Below, piece after piece: positions 1 to 6,469 of a DNA stretch of 7,341 nucleotides. The notes under the pieces were generated by a model. It saw only the letters and a program-made list of their open reading frames with translations. It ran no database searches and had not been told where the DNA came from. The position numbers and the translations under genes were made by a program. Each line of letters begins with the position of its first letter. Within the stretch, counting starts at the first letter, position 1. The stretch comes from Eubacterium sp. (GTDB lineage: Bacteria > Bacillota > Clostridia > Lachnospirales > Lachnospiraceae): positions 1 through 7,341 of the forward strand of contig JAILAS010000149.1 of assembly GCA_024681495.1 (NCBI GenBank). The letters are read 5' to 3'.

Positions 1-588
1 GAGACGTATACCTACACCAGCTCTAACACCAGCGTGGTAAAGGTCGACTCGGAGGGCAATGTCAAGGCTAAGAAGGCGGGGACGGCGTACATAAAGGTTC
101 AGGGCAACACCTCGGGCAAGTACGTCCTCCTAAACGTCTACATATACAACACGGGTGCTTCCGTCGTTGGAAACTACTCATACACCTACGATGGGACCAC
201 GAAGACCGCGGAGTTTATCGGGATCGCCTCCGGCGCCTCGGTCAGCAATGTGGTTATACCCGCCAAGGTGACCATAAACGGGATAAAGTACAAGGTGACA
301 TCCGTGGCGGCCAAAGCGCTGTATCACGAAACCGCTGTCACCTCTATTACTATAGGTAAAAATGTATCGAGCATCGGGAAGAAGGCCTTCGCGCTGTGCA
401 CGAGCCTTAAGACGGTTACGGTGAAGACCACGAAATCCTCGTTGTATCTTAATAAGAAGATTTTCTACAAGGACTCGAAGCTCAGGAAGATTACTCTGAA
501 AAAGAAGAACAAATCCACTTTGAAGAAGACATTCTACAAGGCTGTGAAAAACAGCAAGCTTAAGACTTCCAAGGTGAAGATAAAGTAA
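1..588 (+). CDS. Surface protein with BIG2 and BspA-like leucine-rich repeats, 3' end only
   Basis: The reading frame is open from base 1 to the TAA at 586-588, so this is the last 195 codons of a longer gene cut by the window edge; the GTG at 34 lies inside a domain and is not a start. Visible residues 1 to about 50 match the end of a BIG2 Ig-like domain (VVKVDSEGNV then KAGTAYIKVQ). After a short linker, residues about 80-141 look like BspA-type (LRR_5) repeats: VVIPAKVTINGIKYKVTSV, then SIGKKAFALCTSLKTVTV. The last 54 residues hold 20 lysines and a single acidic residue. There is no LPXTG motif or C-terminal membrane segment. Such proteins are usually exported, with adhesion or carbohydrate-binding roles; the signal peptide would lie upstream and is not seen. 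It ends 37 nt before a polysaccharide polymerase gene, and whether they are cotranscribed is unclear. The family call is firm; the function is unknown. Confidence 0.8.
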   Translation, partial: ETYTYTSSNTSVVKVDSEGNVKAKKAGTAYIKVQGNTSGKYVLLNVYIYNTGASVVGNYSYTYDGTTKTAEFIGIASGASVSNVVIPAKVTINGIKYKVTSVAAKALYHETAVTSITIGKNVSSIGKKAFALCTSLKTVTVKTTKSSLYLNKKIFYKDSKLRKITLKKKNKSTLKKTFYKAVKNSKLKTSKVKIK

Positions 589-589
589 T

Positions 590-606
590 CGTCCGGCTTT
601 CGGACG
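590..606 (+). other. Intergenic GC-rich hairpin between the LRR gene and the polymerase gene
   Basis: Two bases after the upstream stop codon, CGTCCG (590-595) and CGGACG (601-606) form a perfect 6-bp stem around the loop GCTTT; a G-U pair (589/607) can extend it. The following bases are GGTATCTGGGGG, with no run of T, so it is not a normal intrinsic terminator. It could be a 3'-end stabiliser for the upstream message, a weak or factor-dependent terminator, or an RNA element read by an antiterminator. The role is inferred; only the inverted repeat is seen. Confidence 0.5.
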
Positions 607-625
607 GGTATCTGGGGGAAGAAAG

Positions 626-2653
626 ATGAGCAGCAAAGCCAAAAGGCCTAAGGCTAAGAAGAACAAGGGCAGGGCGAAGAGCGAGCCGGTGAAGGTCACA
701 AAGAACGCGGCCGGATATGACACGAGGCGCGTCAGAAACTACTACCTGATTCCGGTGGTAATCGGCCTCGGTATCGTGCCGCTCCTGGTGGGGGCGCACA
801 CCTTCGATACCACCCTTGCACAATACGATTGGTTCCCGGACTCTGCCAACACACAGACAGAGTTCTTTGCGTATTATAAGATGGTATTTACCGTCGTGAC
901 GGCTGTGCTCGCGGCACTGTTTCTGCTGTACCGCAGGAGCATCGACAAGGAGGTCTTCGAGCGGGATAAGAAAAACAGATTCCTTCTCGCCTGCGGCGCA
1001 ATGGTGCTGGTGTCCGGAATCTTCGGCGGCCACGCCCTTTTGGCGTTCACCGGATCGTTCGAGATGTTTGAGACCGTTCCCTGCATTATCGCCGAGTTCT
1101 TCATGTGCTGGTTCTGCATCGTATCGGTGAAGGACGACAGACATGTGGACTACCTGGTCAACGGAACTACCGTCTTTACCGGACTGGCGCTCGCAATCGG
1201 AGTGAGCCAGACCCTCGGACATAACTTCTTCCTGAACACGGGAATAGGCCGGCTTATGCTGGCGGCGTTCAACGAGGAGATGGCGGACGCTCTGTCAGAC
1301 ACTGCGAGCATGGTTTACATAACTATGGCGAACAGCAACAACACCTCCGGATTCATGGCGCTGATCATTCCTATCACGGTTGCGGCCGTTATCTTCGCCC
1401 GGAAGATACCCGGCAAGGTCGTGGCGGGCGTGTTCTTCTGCGTGGAAGTCTTCGTCTGCAGGGGCGCACACACCGACTCCATCCTGTTTAGCGCCGCCGG
1501 CGCCATCGTGGTAATAATAGCGCTGCTTATCGGCAGGACGAGGGCGGGAGTTAAGGCTTCGGCGGGCTTTATTGGCGGCATGGCCGCCATAGGCATTCTC
1601 GCTGTGATATTCGTTCCTTCGCTAAACCAGAAGGTGACAGGAGTGATCGCGACGACGGACGATACCGCCACCGAGGAAGCGGTACAGGACGTGGTTTCGA
1701 TATACACTGGTGAAGACGAGTTCGTCCTGACCATGACGGACGGCTCCGAGCTCCACGTGACATACACGATGGATGCGGACAGCGCCATCACCTTTACCGC
1801 CACAGATGCGGATGGGAATCCCGCGGGGCTTCTCACCGATCAGGACGGAAACACCTACGAGGACGGCACGGCCACACTTACGCAGGCCTATGCGCTTAGC
1901 GTCACGTCGGAGGGGTACACCAGGGCGGACGACAGCCTGGGACAGGTCACGCTCACTTCGGATGTCTTCCCGGACTGCTGCTTCTATGCGTTTGACGATT
2001 CCTCTCTGGGGCGGATGCTCAATGTCCATCTGGACGGCAAGAACTGGGCGTTCTATCTCAGCAGCAACTACGGCTGCCGTTACGTGAACCCCATAGGAAA
2101 TCTCGTAACCGTAACGGAGCCCACGAAGAACGCGCATCTGTTCTCCGAGAAGATATTCAGCGGAAGGGGATACATCTGGAACAGGACGATTCCGTTGCTC
2201 CCGGCTCATATTATACTGGGAAGCGGCGCGGATACCTTTATCACCCAGTATCCTCAGGACGACTACGTATTTAATACATACCACTCGTCGGGGTGGAACT
2301 TCGACAACAAGGCGCATTGCTGGTACATGAACTTCTGGGTGGAAAACGGCCTGGTGGCGCTGGTGCTCATGCTCGTGTTCATCGGCTTTTACATCGTGCA
2401 GTCGGTCAGGGTTTATCTGAAACGGGAAATCACATTGCAGGCCCTTAGGCCTGCGGTGGAAAACGACACGAGGGATCCCGGACAGGTGAGGGTGGCCCGC
2501 ATGTACGTTATGGGACTGGGTTGCTTTGCAGCCGTGGTATGGTATCTTATAAACATGCTGGTAAACGATGCGTATCCCGGAATAGCTTTGATGTTCTGGT
2601 GCATATTGGGGGTTGGAATAGCTCTTAACAGGGAGTTGGAAAGGAAAGAATGA
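626..2653 (+). CDS. Wzy / O-antigen ligase family polysaccharide polymerase or ligase
   Basis: 675 aa, ATG preceded by GGGGGAAG (614-621). A lysine-rich cytoplasmic N-terminus (residues 1-38) is followed by about nine hydrophobic segments (near 39-57, 84-102, 119-141, 150-168, 180-197, 241-258, 264-279, 285-303, 311-330), a very long extracytoplasmic stretch (331-574), and three more segments to the C-terminus. Family signs are the NSNNTSGF patch (236-243), RGYIWNRT at 514-521, GSGADTF, and H564-C565 followed nine residues later by G575. This resembles the H[NSQ]X9G motif of WaaL-type ligases with Cys in the second place. The protein would join undecaprenyl-linked glycan units or transfer them to an acceptor on the outer face of the membrane. 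It overlaps the chain-length gene by 4 nt, the classic Wzy/Wzz pairing, which favours polymerase over ligase. It is longer than the usual 400-500 aa because of a roughly 180-residue insert at 331-510. Confidence 0.8.
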   Translation: MSSKAKRPKAKKNKGRAKSEPVKVTKNAAGYDTRRVRNYYLIPVVIGLGIVPLLVGAHTFDTTLAQYDWFPDSANTQTEFFAYYKMVFTVVTAVLAALFLLYRRSIDKEVFERDKKNRFLLACGAMVLVSGIFGGHALLAFTGSFEMFETVPCIIAEFFMCWFCIVSVKDDRHVDYLVNGTTVFTGLALAIGVSQTLGHNFFLNTGIGRLMLAAFNEEMADALSDTASMVYITMANSNNTSGFMALIIPITVAAVIFARKIPGKVVAGVFFCVEVFVCRGAHTDSILFSAAGAIVVIIALLIGRTRAGVKASAGFIGGMAAIGILAVIFVPSLNQKVTGVIATTDDTATEEAVQDVVSIYTGEDEFVLTMTDGSELHVTYTMDADSAITFTATDADGNPAGLLTDQDGNTYEDGTATLTQAYALSVTSEGYTRADDSLGQVTLTSDVFPDCCFYAFDDSSLGRMLNVHLDGKNWAFYLSSNYGCRYVNPIGNLVTVTEPTKNAHLFSEKIFSGRGYIWNRTIPLLPAHIILGSGADTFITQYPQDDYVFNTYHSSGWNFDNKAHCWYMNFWVENGLVALVLMLVFIGFYIVQSVRVYLKREITLQALRPAVENDTRDPGQVRVARMYVMGLGCFAAVVWYLINMLVNDAYPGIALMFWCILGVGIALNRELERKE

Positions 2654-2655
2654 TG
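2641..2655 (+). promoter_or_regulatory. Ribosome site and tandem ATG start of the chain-length gene
   Basis: AAGGAAAG (2641-2648) precedes two consecutive in-frame ATG codons at 2650 and 2653. From the AGG core (2642-2644) the first ATG is 5 nt away and the second 8 nt. The first overlaps the upstream TGA as ATGA, giving a 4-nt overlap typical of translational coupling. The second start has the better spacing and would remove only one Met. Confidence 0.55.
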
Positions 2656-4062
2656 AACGAAGAAATGGAAATCGATCTTTTGGATCTGATAAAGAAATGC
2701 CTTAAGAAGTGGCCGGTGATCCTGGCCTGCATGCTGGCGTTTGCGGTTGTTGTGCCCGGGCTCCAGTACTTCAGGATGTCGAGGAGCTACGAGGCGCAGA
2801 AGGCTGAGATTATGTCGGCGGCTACCGATGATGAGGAGGAGTCCGACCTTCCTGTGCTCACGCTTAGCCAGCAGGAGGATGTGGACAGGGCGATCAAGAA
2901 CTACGAGCTCAACATCGAGGACGAGAACTACATCAGCGAGTCTATCAGGCTCAGCCTGAACTACAAGGCCGTGGATACCGTGGCCATCCAGTTCTACATC
3001 AAGGCGAACGAAAACGTCGGAGACCTCAAGGACGCGTACATCTCTTTCATCAACAACAGCGGTTACATCGAGAAGGTCATGGAGTCCATCACCTGGGAGG
3101 ATGAGCCGCAGTACATCTCGGAGTTGGTTAACATAACGTTCCCCGGCAGTAACCTCTCCACCAGCTCGACCTTCGAGCAGGCCATAACGGGCGCGTACTT
3201 CTACGTGAACGTCAAGGCGCCGGACCGTGAGAAGGCCGAGGAGGTGGCCGCGGTCATAAAGGAGGCTCTGGAGGAGGAGGCCACTGTTTTGGACGAGACC
3301 ATCCAGAAGCATAAGCTCACATACCTGGGGGATAACTACTTCCAGGACGTGGACGATGAAATCAGGGAAGACCTGGCCACCATCCGCGAGAGGATAAACA
3401 ACCGCCAGAGCACTATCGCTAATCTGGAGAACAGCTTCGACGACGATCAGAAGGAGGTCTGGGAGGCGTACCTCGAGGATCAGGAGGTTATCGAGGCCAC
3501 GGAGTCGGGAGACGCGCTCTCGCAGAATCAGAAAGCTCAGATCAGCGCACTCGAGGAGCCCGCATTCTCCAAGAAGTTTGTAGTGCTCGGCGCTATTGTC
3601 GGCATATTCCTCGCCGTGCTCGCGCTCACCTTCTTCTACGTAATCGGCGGAAAGATCCACACCACGGGCGAGGTGGCAGGACAGCTTAAGCTCTCCGTGC
3701 TCTACGCATTCACCAGGAAGGACAGATATCAGGTCGACAAGGCGATCTTCCTTTCGAGGCTTAGGGTCCTCTGCGAGAAGCAGGGAATCACCGAGGTAGA
3801 CTTCGTCTCCACCATCGAGATGGACGGCGAGAGGATGCAGCTCCTCGAGGAGATTATGTCTGAGGCGGCATCGTTCGGGGTAGCAATGCACGTGGGCAGC
3901 AGCATTCTCACGAATCCCGACGCTGTCACATCGGCAGGCAACAGCGGAAACGTTATCTTCGCCGAGACGCTCGAGAAGTCCCGCCGCAGCGACATTGTGG
4001 ACAGCGTGGGAATCATGGGCGAGCTTGGAATCAGGATATTGGGCGCAGTGACTTTTGAGTAG
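2650..4062 (+). CDS. Wzz-type polysaccharide chain-length protein with degenerate BY-kinase-like tail
   Basis: 470 aa (469 if the second ATG is used). Residues 6-20 (MEIDLLDLIKKCLKK) are the typical cytoplasmic entry of Wzz/YveK proteins, followed by a membrane segment at 22-40, a large acidic extracytoplasmic region (about 42-309, partly coiled-coil-like near 225-270), and a second membrane segment at about 310-334. This is the polysaccharide co-polymerase topology that controls glycan chain length together with Wzy. The cytoplasmic tail, about 335-470, resembles a BY-kinase (CpsD/Wzc): AIFLSRLRVL near the usual LRTNL position, VDFVSTIEMDGERM where VTSxxPGEGKST is expected, and VIFAETLEKSRRSDI to GIRILGAV like the closing part of that fold. 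The Walker A lysine is replaced (R395), the GKST residues are absent, about 60 residues of the middle are missing, and there is no tyrosine cluster at the end. The Wzz call is strong; the kinase relationship is my reading by eye. Confidence 0.85.
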   Translation: MMNEEMEIDLLDLIKKCLKKWPVILACMLAFAVVVPGLQYFRMSRSYEAQKAEIMSAATDDEEESDLPVLTLSQQEDVDRAIKNYELNIEDENYISESIRLSLNYKAVDTVAIQFYIKANENVGDLKDAYISFINNSGYIEKVMESITWEDEPQYISELVNITFPGSNLSTSSTFEQAITGAYFYVNVKAPDREKAEEVAAVIKEALEEEATVLDETIQKHKLTYLGDNYFQDVDDEIREDLATIRERINNRQSTIANLENSFDDDQKEVWEAYLEDQEVIEATESGDALSQNQKAQISALEEPAFSKKFVVLGAIVGIFLAVLALTFFYVIGGKIHTTGEVAGQLKLSVLYAFTRKDRYQVDKAIFLSRLRVLCEKQGITEVDFVSTIEMDGERMQLLEEIMSEAASFGVAMHVGSSILTNPDAVTSAGNSGNVIFAETLEKSRRSDIVDSVGIMGELGIRILGAVTFE

Positions 4063-4075
4063 GGGTCGGCAGATG
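4061..4075 (+). promoter_or_regulatory. Ribosome site fixing the dehydratase start at ATG 4073
   Basis: AGGGG (4061-4065), overlapping the end of the upstream stop codon, lies 7 nt before ATG 4073. The frame also contains a TTG at 4055, but that codon lies inside the upstream gene, has no purine-rich site ahead of it and would add six residues unlike the family. The ATG start matches the family's normal short basic N-terminus (MKFTRMSSR). Confidence 0.75.
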
Positions 4076-5926
4076 AAGTTTACGAGAATGAGCAGCAGAC
4101 AGGCTCTTCGAACTTTAATAATAGTTTTTCTGGACGTTTTGACCCTGTTTATCAGCGGCTTTATGGCGCTGTGGATAAGGTTTGACTTCAGCCTGAATCA
4201 GGGAGGCTCGTACTTCTCGAGGCAGGCCGAGTTCGCGCCGCTGGTTATCATCACCTTCGTCGCGGTCTACTATGCGTTCAAGCTCTACAGCAGCATATGG
4301 ACCTTCGCGTCAGTGGCCGAGCTCTCGCGCATTATCGGGGCGTACATAGTGCTCATCCCGGTAATGCTCCTGGAGATCGCCATCTTTCACATATCTCTCC
4401 CGAGGAGCTCGTATGTAATAGCGTACGTCATAAACTTCTGCTGCTGCTGCGGAATCCGCTTCTCCTACAGGTTTTTCAGGGTATTTAAGGCCCGCAGGAT
4501 ACGCGACGACAGCGGCTTTGAGCGCGTGATGATCATCGGCGCCGGCGCCGCGGCCAGGGAGCTCGTTGGAGACATCCTCACCAGCGATAAGGTGAACTAC
4601 AAGGTGGTCTGCATAATAGACGACAATCCCGGTAAGAAGGGCCGATACCTTGGCTCTGTTCCCATTGTCGGCGACAGAAGTGACATAGTCGAGCAGGCGA
4701 GGGTCAATCGCATCGATAGGATCATCTTCGCCATCCCCTCCATGAGGAGGCCCGAGCGCGCGGAGATACTGGAGATGTGCAAGTCCACGGGCTGCCATAC
4801 GCAGATTGTCCCCGGACTCTACCAGCTTACCACCGGTGAGCTGACGGTTTCGCGCCTCAAGGACGTGGACATCATCGACCTTTTGGGCAGGGACGAGATT
4901 ACGGTAAATAACGACGAAATCTTCCGCGCGATTCACGACAGGATTGTCATGGTGACCGGCGGAGGCGGCAGCATTGGTTCCGAGCTGTGCAGGCAGATTG
5001 CGGCAGCAGGCCCCAGACACCTTCTGGTGGTGGACATATACGAGAACAACGCCTACGCCATTGAGCAGGAGCTTAAGCGCTCGTATCCTAATCTGAACCT
5101 CTCGGTGCTCATCGGTTCCATCCGCAGCACCGGCCGAATGAAGGACATTCTCGAGACCTACGGCCCCGAGATAATATACAATGCGGCGGCTCACAAGCAC
5201 GTTCCCCTCATGGAGAACTCGCCGAACGAGGCCGTTAAGAACAACATCATGGGAACGTACAAGCTGGCTACATTGGCGGGCGAGTACGGTGTGAGCAGGT
5301 TCCTGCAGATATCTACCGATAAGGCGGTTAACCCCACCAACGTCATGGGCGCCAGCAAGCGCGTCTGCGAGATGATAATCCAGATGATGGACAGGAAGTA
5401 CCCGGGCACGTCGTATTCAGCAGTGCGATTCGGTAACGTCCTGGGCAGCAATGGCTCCGTCATTCCTCTTTTCAGGAAGCAGATAGAGGAGGGTGGCCCG
5501 GTCACCGTGACCGACAAGCGCATCATCAGGTACTTCATGACTATTCCCGAGGCGGTTTCCCTGGTGCTCCAGTCGGCGCACTATGCGCGCGGCGGTGAGA
5601 TTTTCGTGTTCGACATGGGAGAGCCCGTCCGGATTGACGACATGGCCCATAAGATGATCGAACTCTCCGGACTTCGCCCCGGGGTGGACATACAGATTGA
5701 ATACACCGGACTTCGTCCCGGGGAGAAGCTCTACGAGGAGATGATTCTCGACAGGGAGCACATGTATAAGACGGAGAACAACAAGATATTCATCGAGCCT
5801 CCCATGGACATCGATGACGAGAAGCTCGAGAGATGCGTTCATCTGCTCGACGAGGCGGCCAGGGCTGAGACGGGGGCTGTCAGGGAGCTCATAAAGGAGG
5901 TCGTCCCCGAGTACACCTACAGCTGA
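4073..5926 (+). CDS. Membrane-bound NDP-sugar 4,6-dehydratase (CapD/PglF/WbpM family)
   Basis: 617 aa, the usual full length of the long family members. Four hydrophobic segments (about 12-36, 54-72, 84-107, 113-130) precede a first Rossmann-like domain (GAGAAA at 156-161) and then the catalytic short-chain dehydrogenase domain with TGGGGSIGS at 295-303, NAAAHKHVPLME (H374-K375-H376), STDK at 414-417 and VMGASK with M425 and K429, ending with GLRPGEKLYEE. The Ser-Met-Lys arrangement, with Met where the usual SDR tyrosine sits, and the TDK triplet are known features of WbpM/PglF-type enzymes, so activity is expected. They convert UDP-GlcNAc, or a related NDP-sugar, to the 4-keto-6-deoxy sugar that leads to bacillosamine, QuiNAc or FucNAc. 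The aminotransferase or reductase that would decide the final sugar is not in the window. The gene starts 10 nt after the Wzz-like gene, in the same apparent operon. The stop TGA is followed nine bases later by a second in-frame TGA. Confidence 0.92.
   Translation: MKFTRMSSRQALRTLIIVFLDVLTLFISGFMALWIRFDFSLNQGGSYFSRQAEFAPLVIITFVAVYYAFKLYSSIWTFASVAELSRIIGAYIVLIPVMLLEIAIFHISLPRSSYVIAYVINFCCCCGIRFSYRFFRVFKARRIRDDSGFERVMIIGAGAAARELVGDILTSDKVNYKVVCIIDDNPGKKGRYLGSVPIVGDRSDIVEQARVNRIDRIIFAIPSMRRPERAEILEMCKSTGCHTQIVPGLYQLTTGELTVSRLKDVDIIDLLGRDEITVNNDEIFRAIHDRIVMVTGGGGSIGSELCRQIAAAGPRHLLVVDIYENNAYAIEQELKRSYPNLNLSVLIGSIRSTGRMKDILETYGPEIIYNAAAHKHVPLMENSPNEAVKNNIMGTYKLATLAGEYGVSRFLQISTDKAVNPTNVMGASKRVCEMIIQMMDRKYPGTSYSAVRFGNVLGSNGSVIPLFRKQIEEGGPVTVTDKRIIRYFMTIPEAVSLVLQSAHYARGGEIFVFDMGEPVRIDDMAHKMIELSGLRPGVDIQIEYTGLRPGEKLYEEMILDREHMYKTENNKIFIEPPMDIDDEKLERCVHLLDEAARAETGAVRELIKEVVPEYTYS
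5667..5723 (+). repeat. Short imperfect direct repeat inside the dehydratase gene
   Basis: An 18-base unit starting CCGGACTTCG at 5667-5684 recurs at 5706-5723 with one mismatch (C/T), offset 39 nt (13 codons, in frame). Both copies encode GLRPG. The family itself tends to carry two such peptide motifs here, so this is probably protein constraint plus codon preference rather than a DNA element. Confidence 0.6.
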
Positions 5927-5938
5927 TATCGCTGATTC

Positions 5939-5953
5939 GGAGGATGGATTGTG
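5939..5953 (+). promoter_or_regulatory. loaP: Ribosome site fixing the GTG start of loaP
   Basis: GGAGG (5939-5943) lies 7 nt before GTG 5951, the first codon of the conserved WYVIQVRTGRE N-terminus. No in-frame ATG precedes it after the upstream gene's stop codon, so the gene uses GTG. Confidence 0.75.
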
Positions 5954-6454
5954 TGGTATGTGATTCAGGTGCGTACAGGCAGGGAAAACATCATAAGGGA
6001 TACGTGCTGCGCCCTGATAAGGCAGGGTGATGAGGAGGTCTTCGTCCCCGAGAGCGTGCTGCGCAAGCACATTGCCGGCGAGTGGGTTGACATAAAACGT
6101 CCGATGTTTCCCGGGTATGTCTTTTTCGATACCGACGATGCGGAGAGCCTCTACATGAGGCTTAAGGCCATACCCACCATGACCAAAGTGCTTAAGACGG
6201 GTGAGAGCTTTTCGCCGATGAGCCCCGCGGAGCAGGCGGTTTTCGACAGGATCCTTGGAAATGAGAGGGTGCTGGCTATGTCGGAGGGAATTATCGAGGG
6301 CGACGTCGTGAAGGTGGCCGCCGGGCCGCTCAGCTATCTGGAGGGTTCTATTGTAAAGATTGACCGTCACAAGAAGATGGCTATAATAGAAGTTGACTTT
6401 CTGGGTCAGAAGAAACGCATAAAGGCAGGACTGGAAATAGTCGAGAGAATTTGA
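5951..6454 (+). CDS. loaP: LoaP-type transcription antitermination protein (NusG paralog)
   Basis: 167 aa, the length of a two-domain NusG paralog. Residues 1 to about 82 are the NGN domain, starting WYVIQVRTGRE and containing FPGYVF (53-58), the counterpart of the NusG PGYV motif, and ending in a VLKTGE segment. Residues about 110-167 are the KOW domain (SEGIIEGDVVKV, then GPLSYLEGSIVKIDRHKK and GLEIV). These phrases fit LoaP rather than housekeeping NusG or RfaH. LoaP binds RNA polymerase and, in the studied Bacillus case, an RNA hairpin in the leader, letting polymerase pass terminators in long biosynthetic operons; in Clostridia it is often found in polysaccharide clusters. Here it starts 24 nt after the dehydratase and ends 15 nt before the next gene, so it is embedded in the operon and probably acts on genes further downstream, on the whole locus including its own mRNA, or on both. 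A different NusG-like specialised factor is the only real alternative. Confidence 0.87.
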   Translation: MWYVIQVRTGRENIIRDTCCALIRQGDEEVFVPESVLRKHIAGEWVDIKRPMFPGYVFFDTDDAESLYMRLKAIPTMTKVLKTGESFSPMSPAEQAVFDRILGNERVLAMSEGIIEGDVVKVAAGPLSYLEGSIVKIDRHKKMAIIEVDFLGQKKRIKAGLEIVERI

Positions 6455-6469
6455 CCGGACGGAGGTATT

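Noticed and set aside
34..36. GTG as a start for the first gene
   Set aside because: The frame is open back to base 1 and the codon falls within the BIG2 domain pattern, so the gene begins before the window.
1622..2317. A 231-codon minus-strand frame opposite the polymerase insert
   Set aside because: I considered it because the insert is unusual, but the plus-strand frame continues unbroken into the RGYIW and histidine motifs, and the antisense product resembles nothing.
2413..3891. A 492-codon open frame on the minus strand
   Set aside because: It lies opposite the Wzz-like gene and the end of the polymerase gene, both with clear family motifs, crosses their junction, and its product has no recognisable domain. 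Codon bias of the plus-strand genes explains its length.
4538..4549. Perfect 12-bp GC palindrome GGCGCCGGCGCC
   Set aside because: It encodes the Gly-Ala-Gly-Ala of the nucleotide-binding loop of the dehydratase; GGC/GCC codons produce it automatically.
5667..5723. Repeated 18-mer as a possible regulatory or recombination element
   Set aside because: Both copies are in frame and encode the GLRPG motif that the protein family tends to carry twice at this place.
5922..5936. Direct repeat GCTGAT-ATC-GCTGAT at the end of the dehydratase gene
   Set aside because: Six bases is too short to stand out; its only visible consequence is a second in-frame TGA nine bases after the first.
6456..6467. CGGACGG followed by GGTAT ahead of the HtrA-like gene, similar to CGGACGGGTAT at 601-611
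   Set aside because: The upstream copy is part of the hairpin and the downstream one part of a ribosome site; two short GC-rich matches are not enough to claim a shared box.
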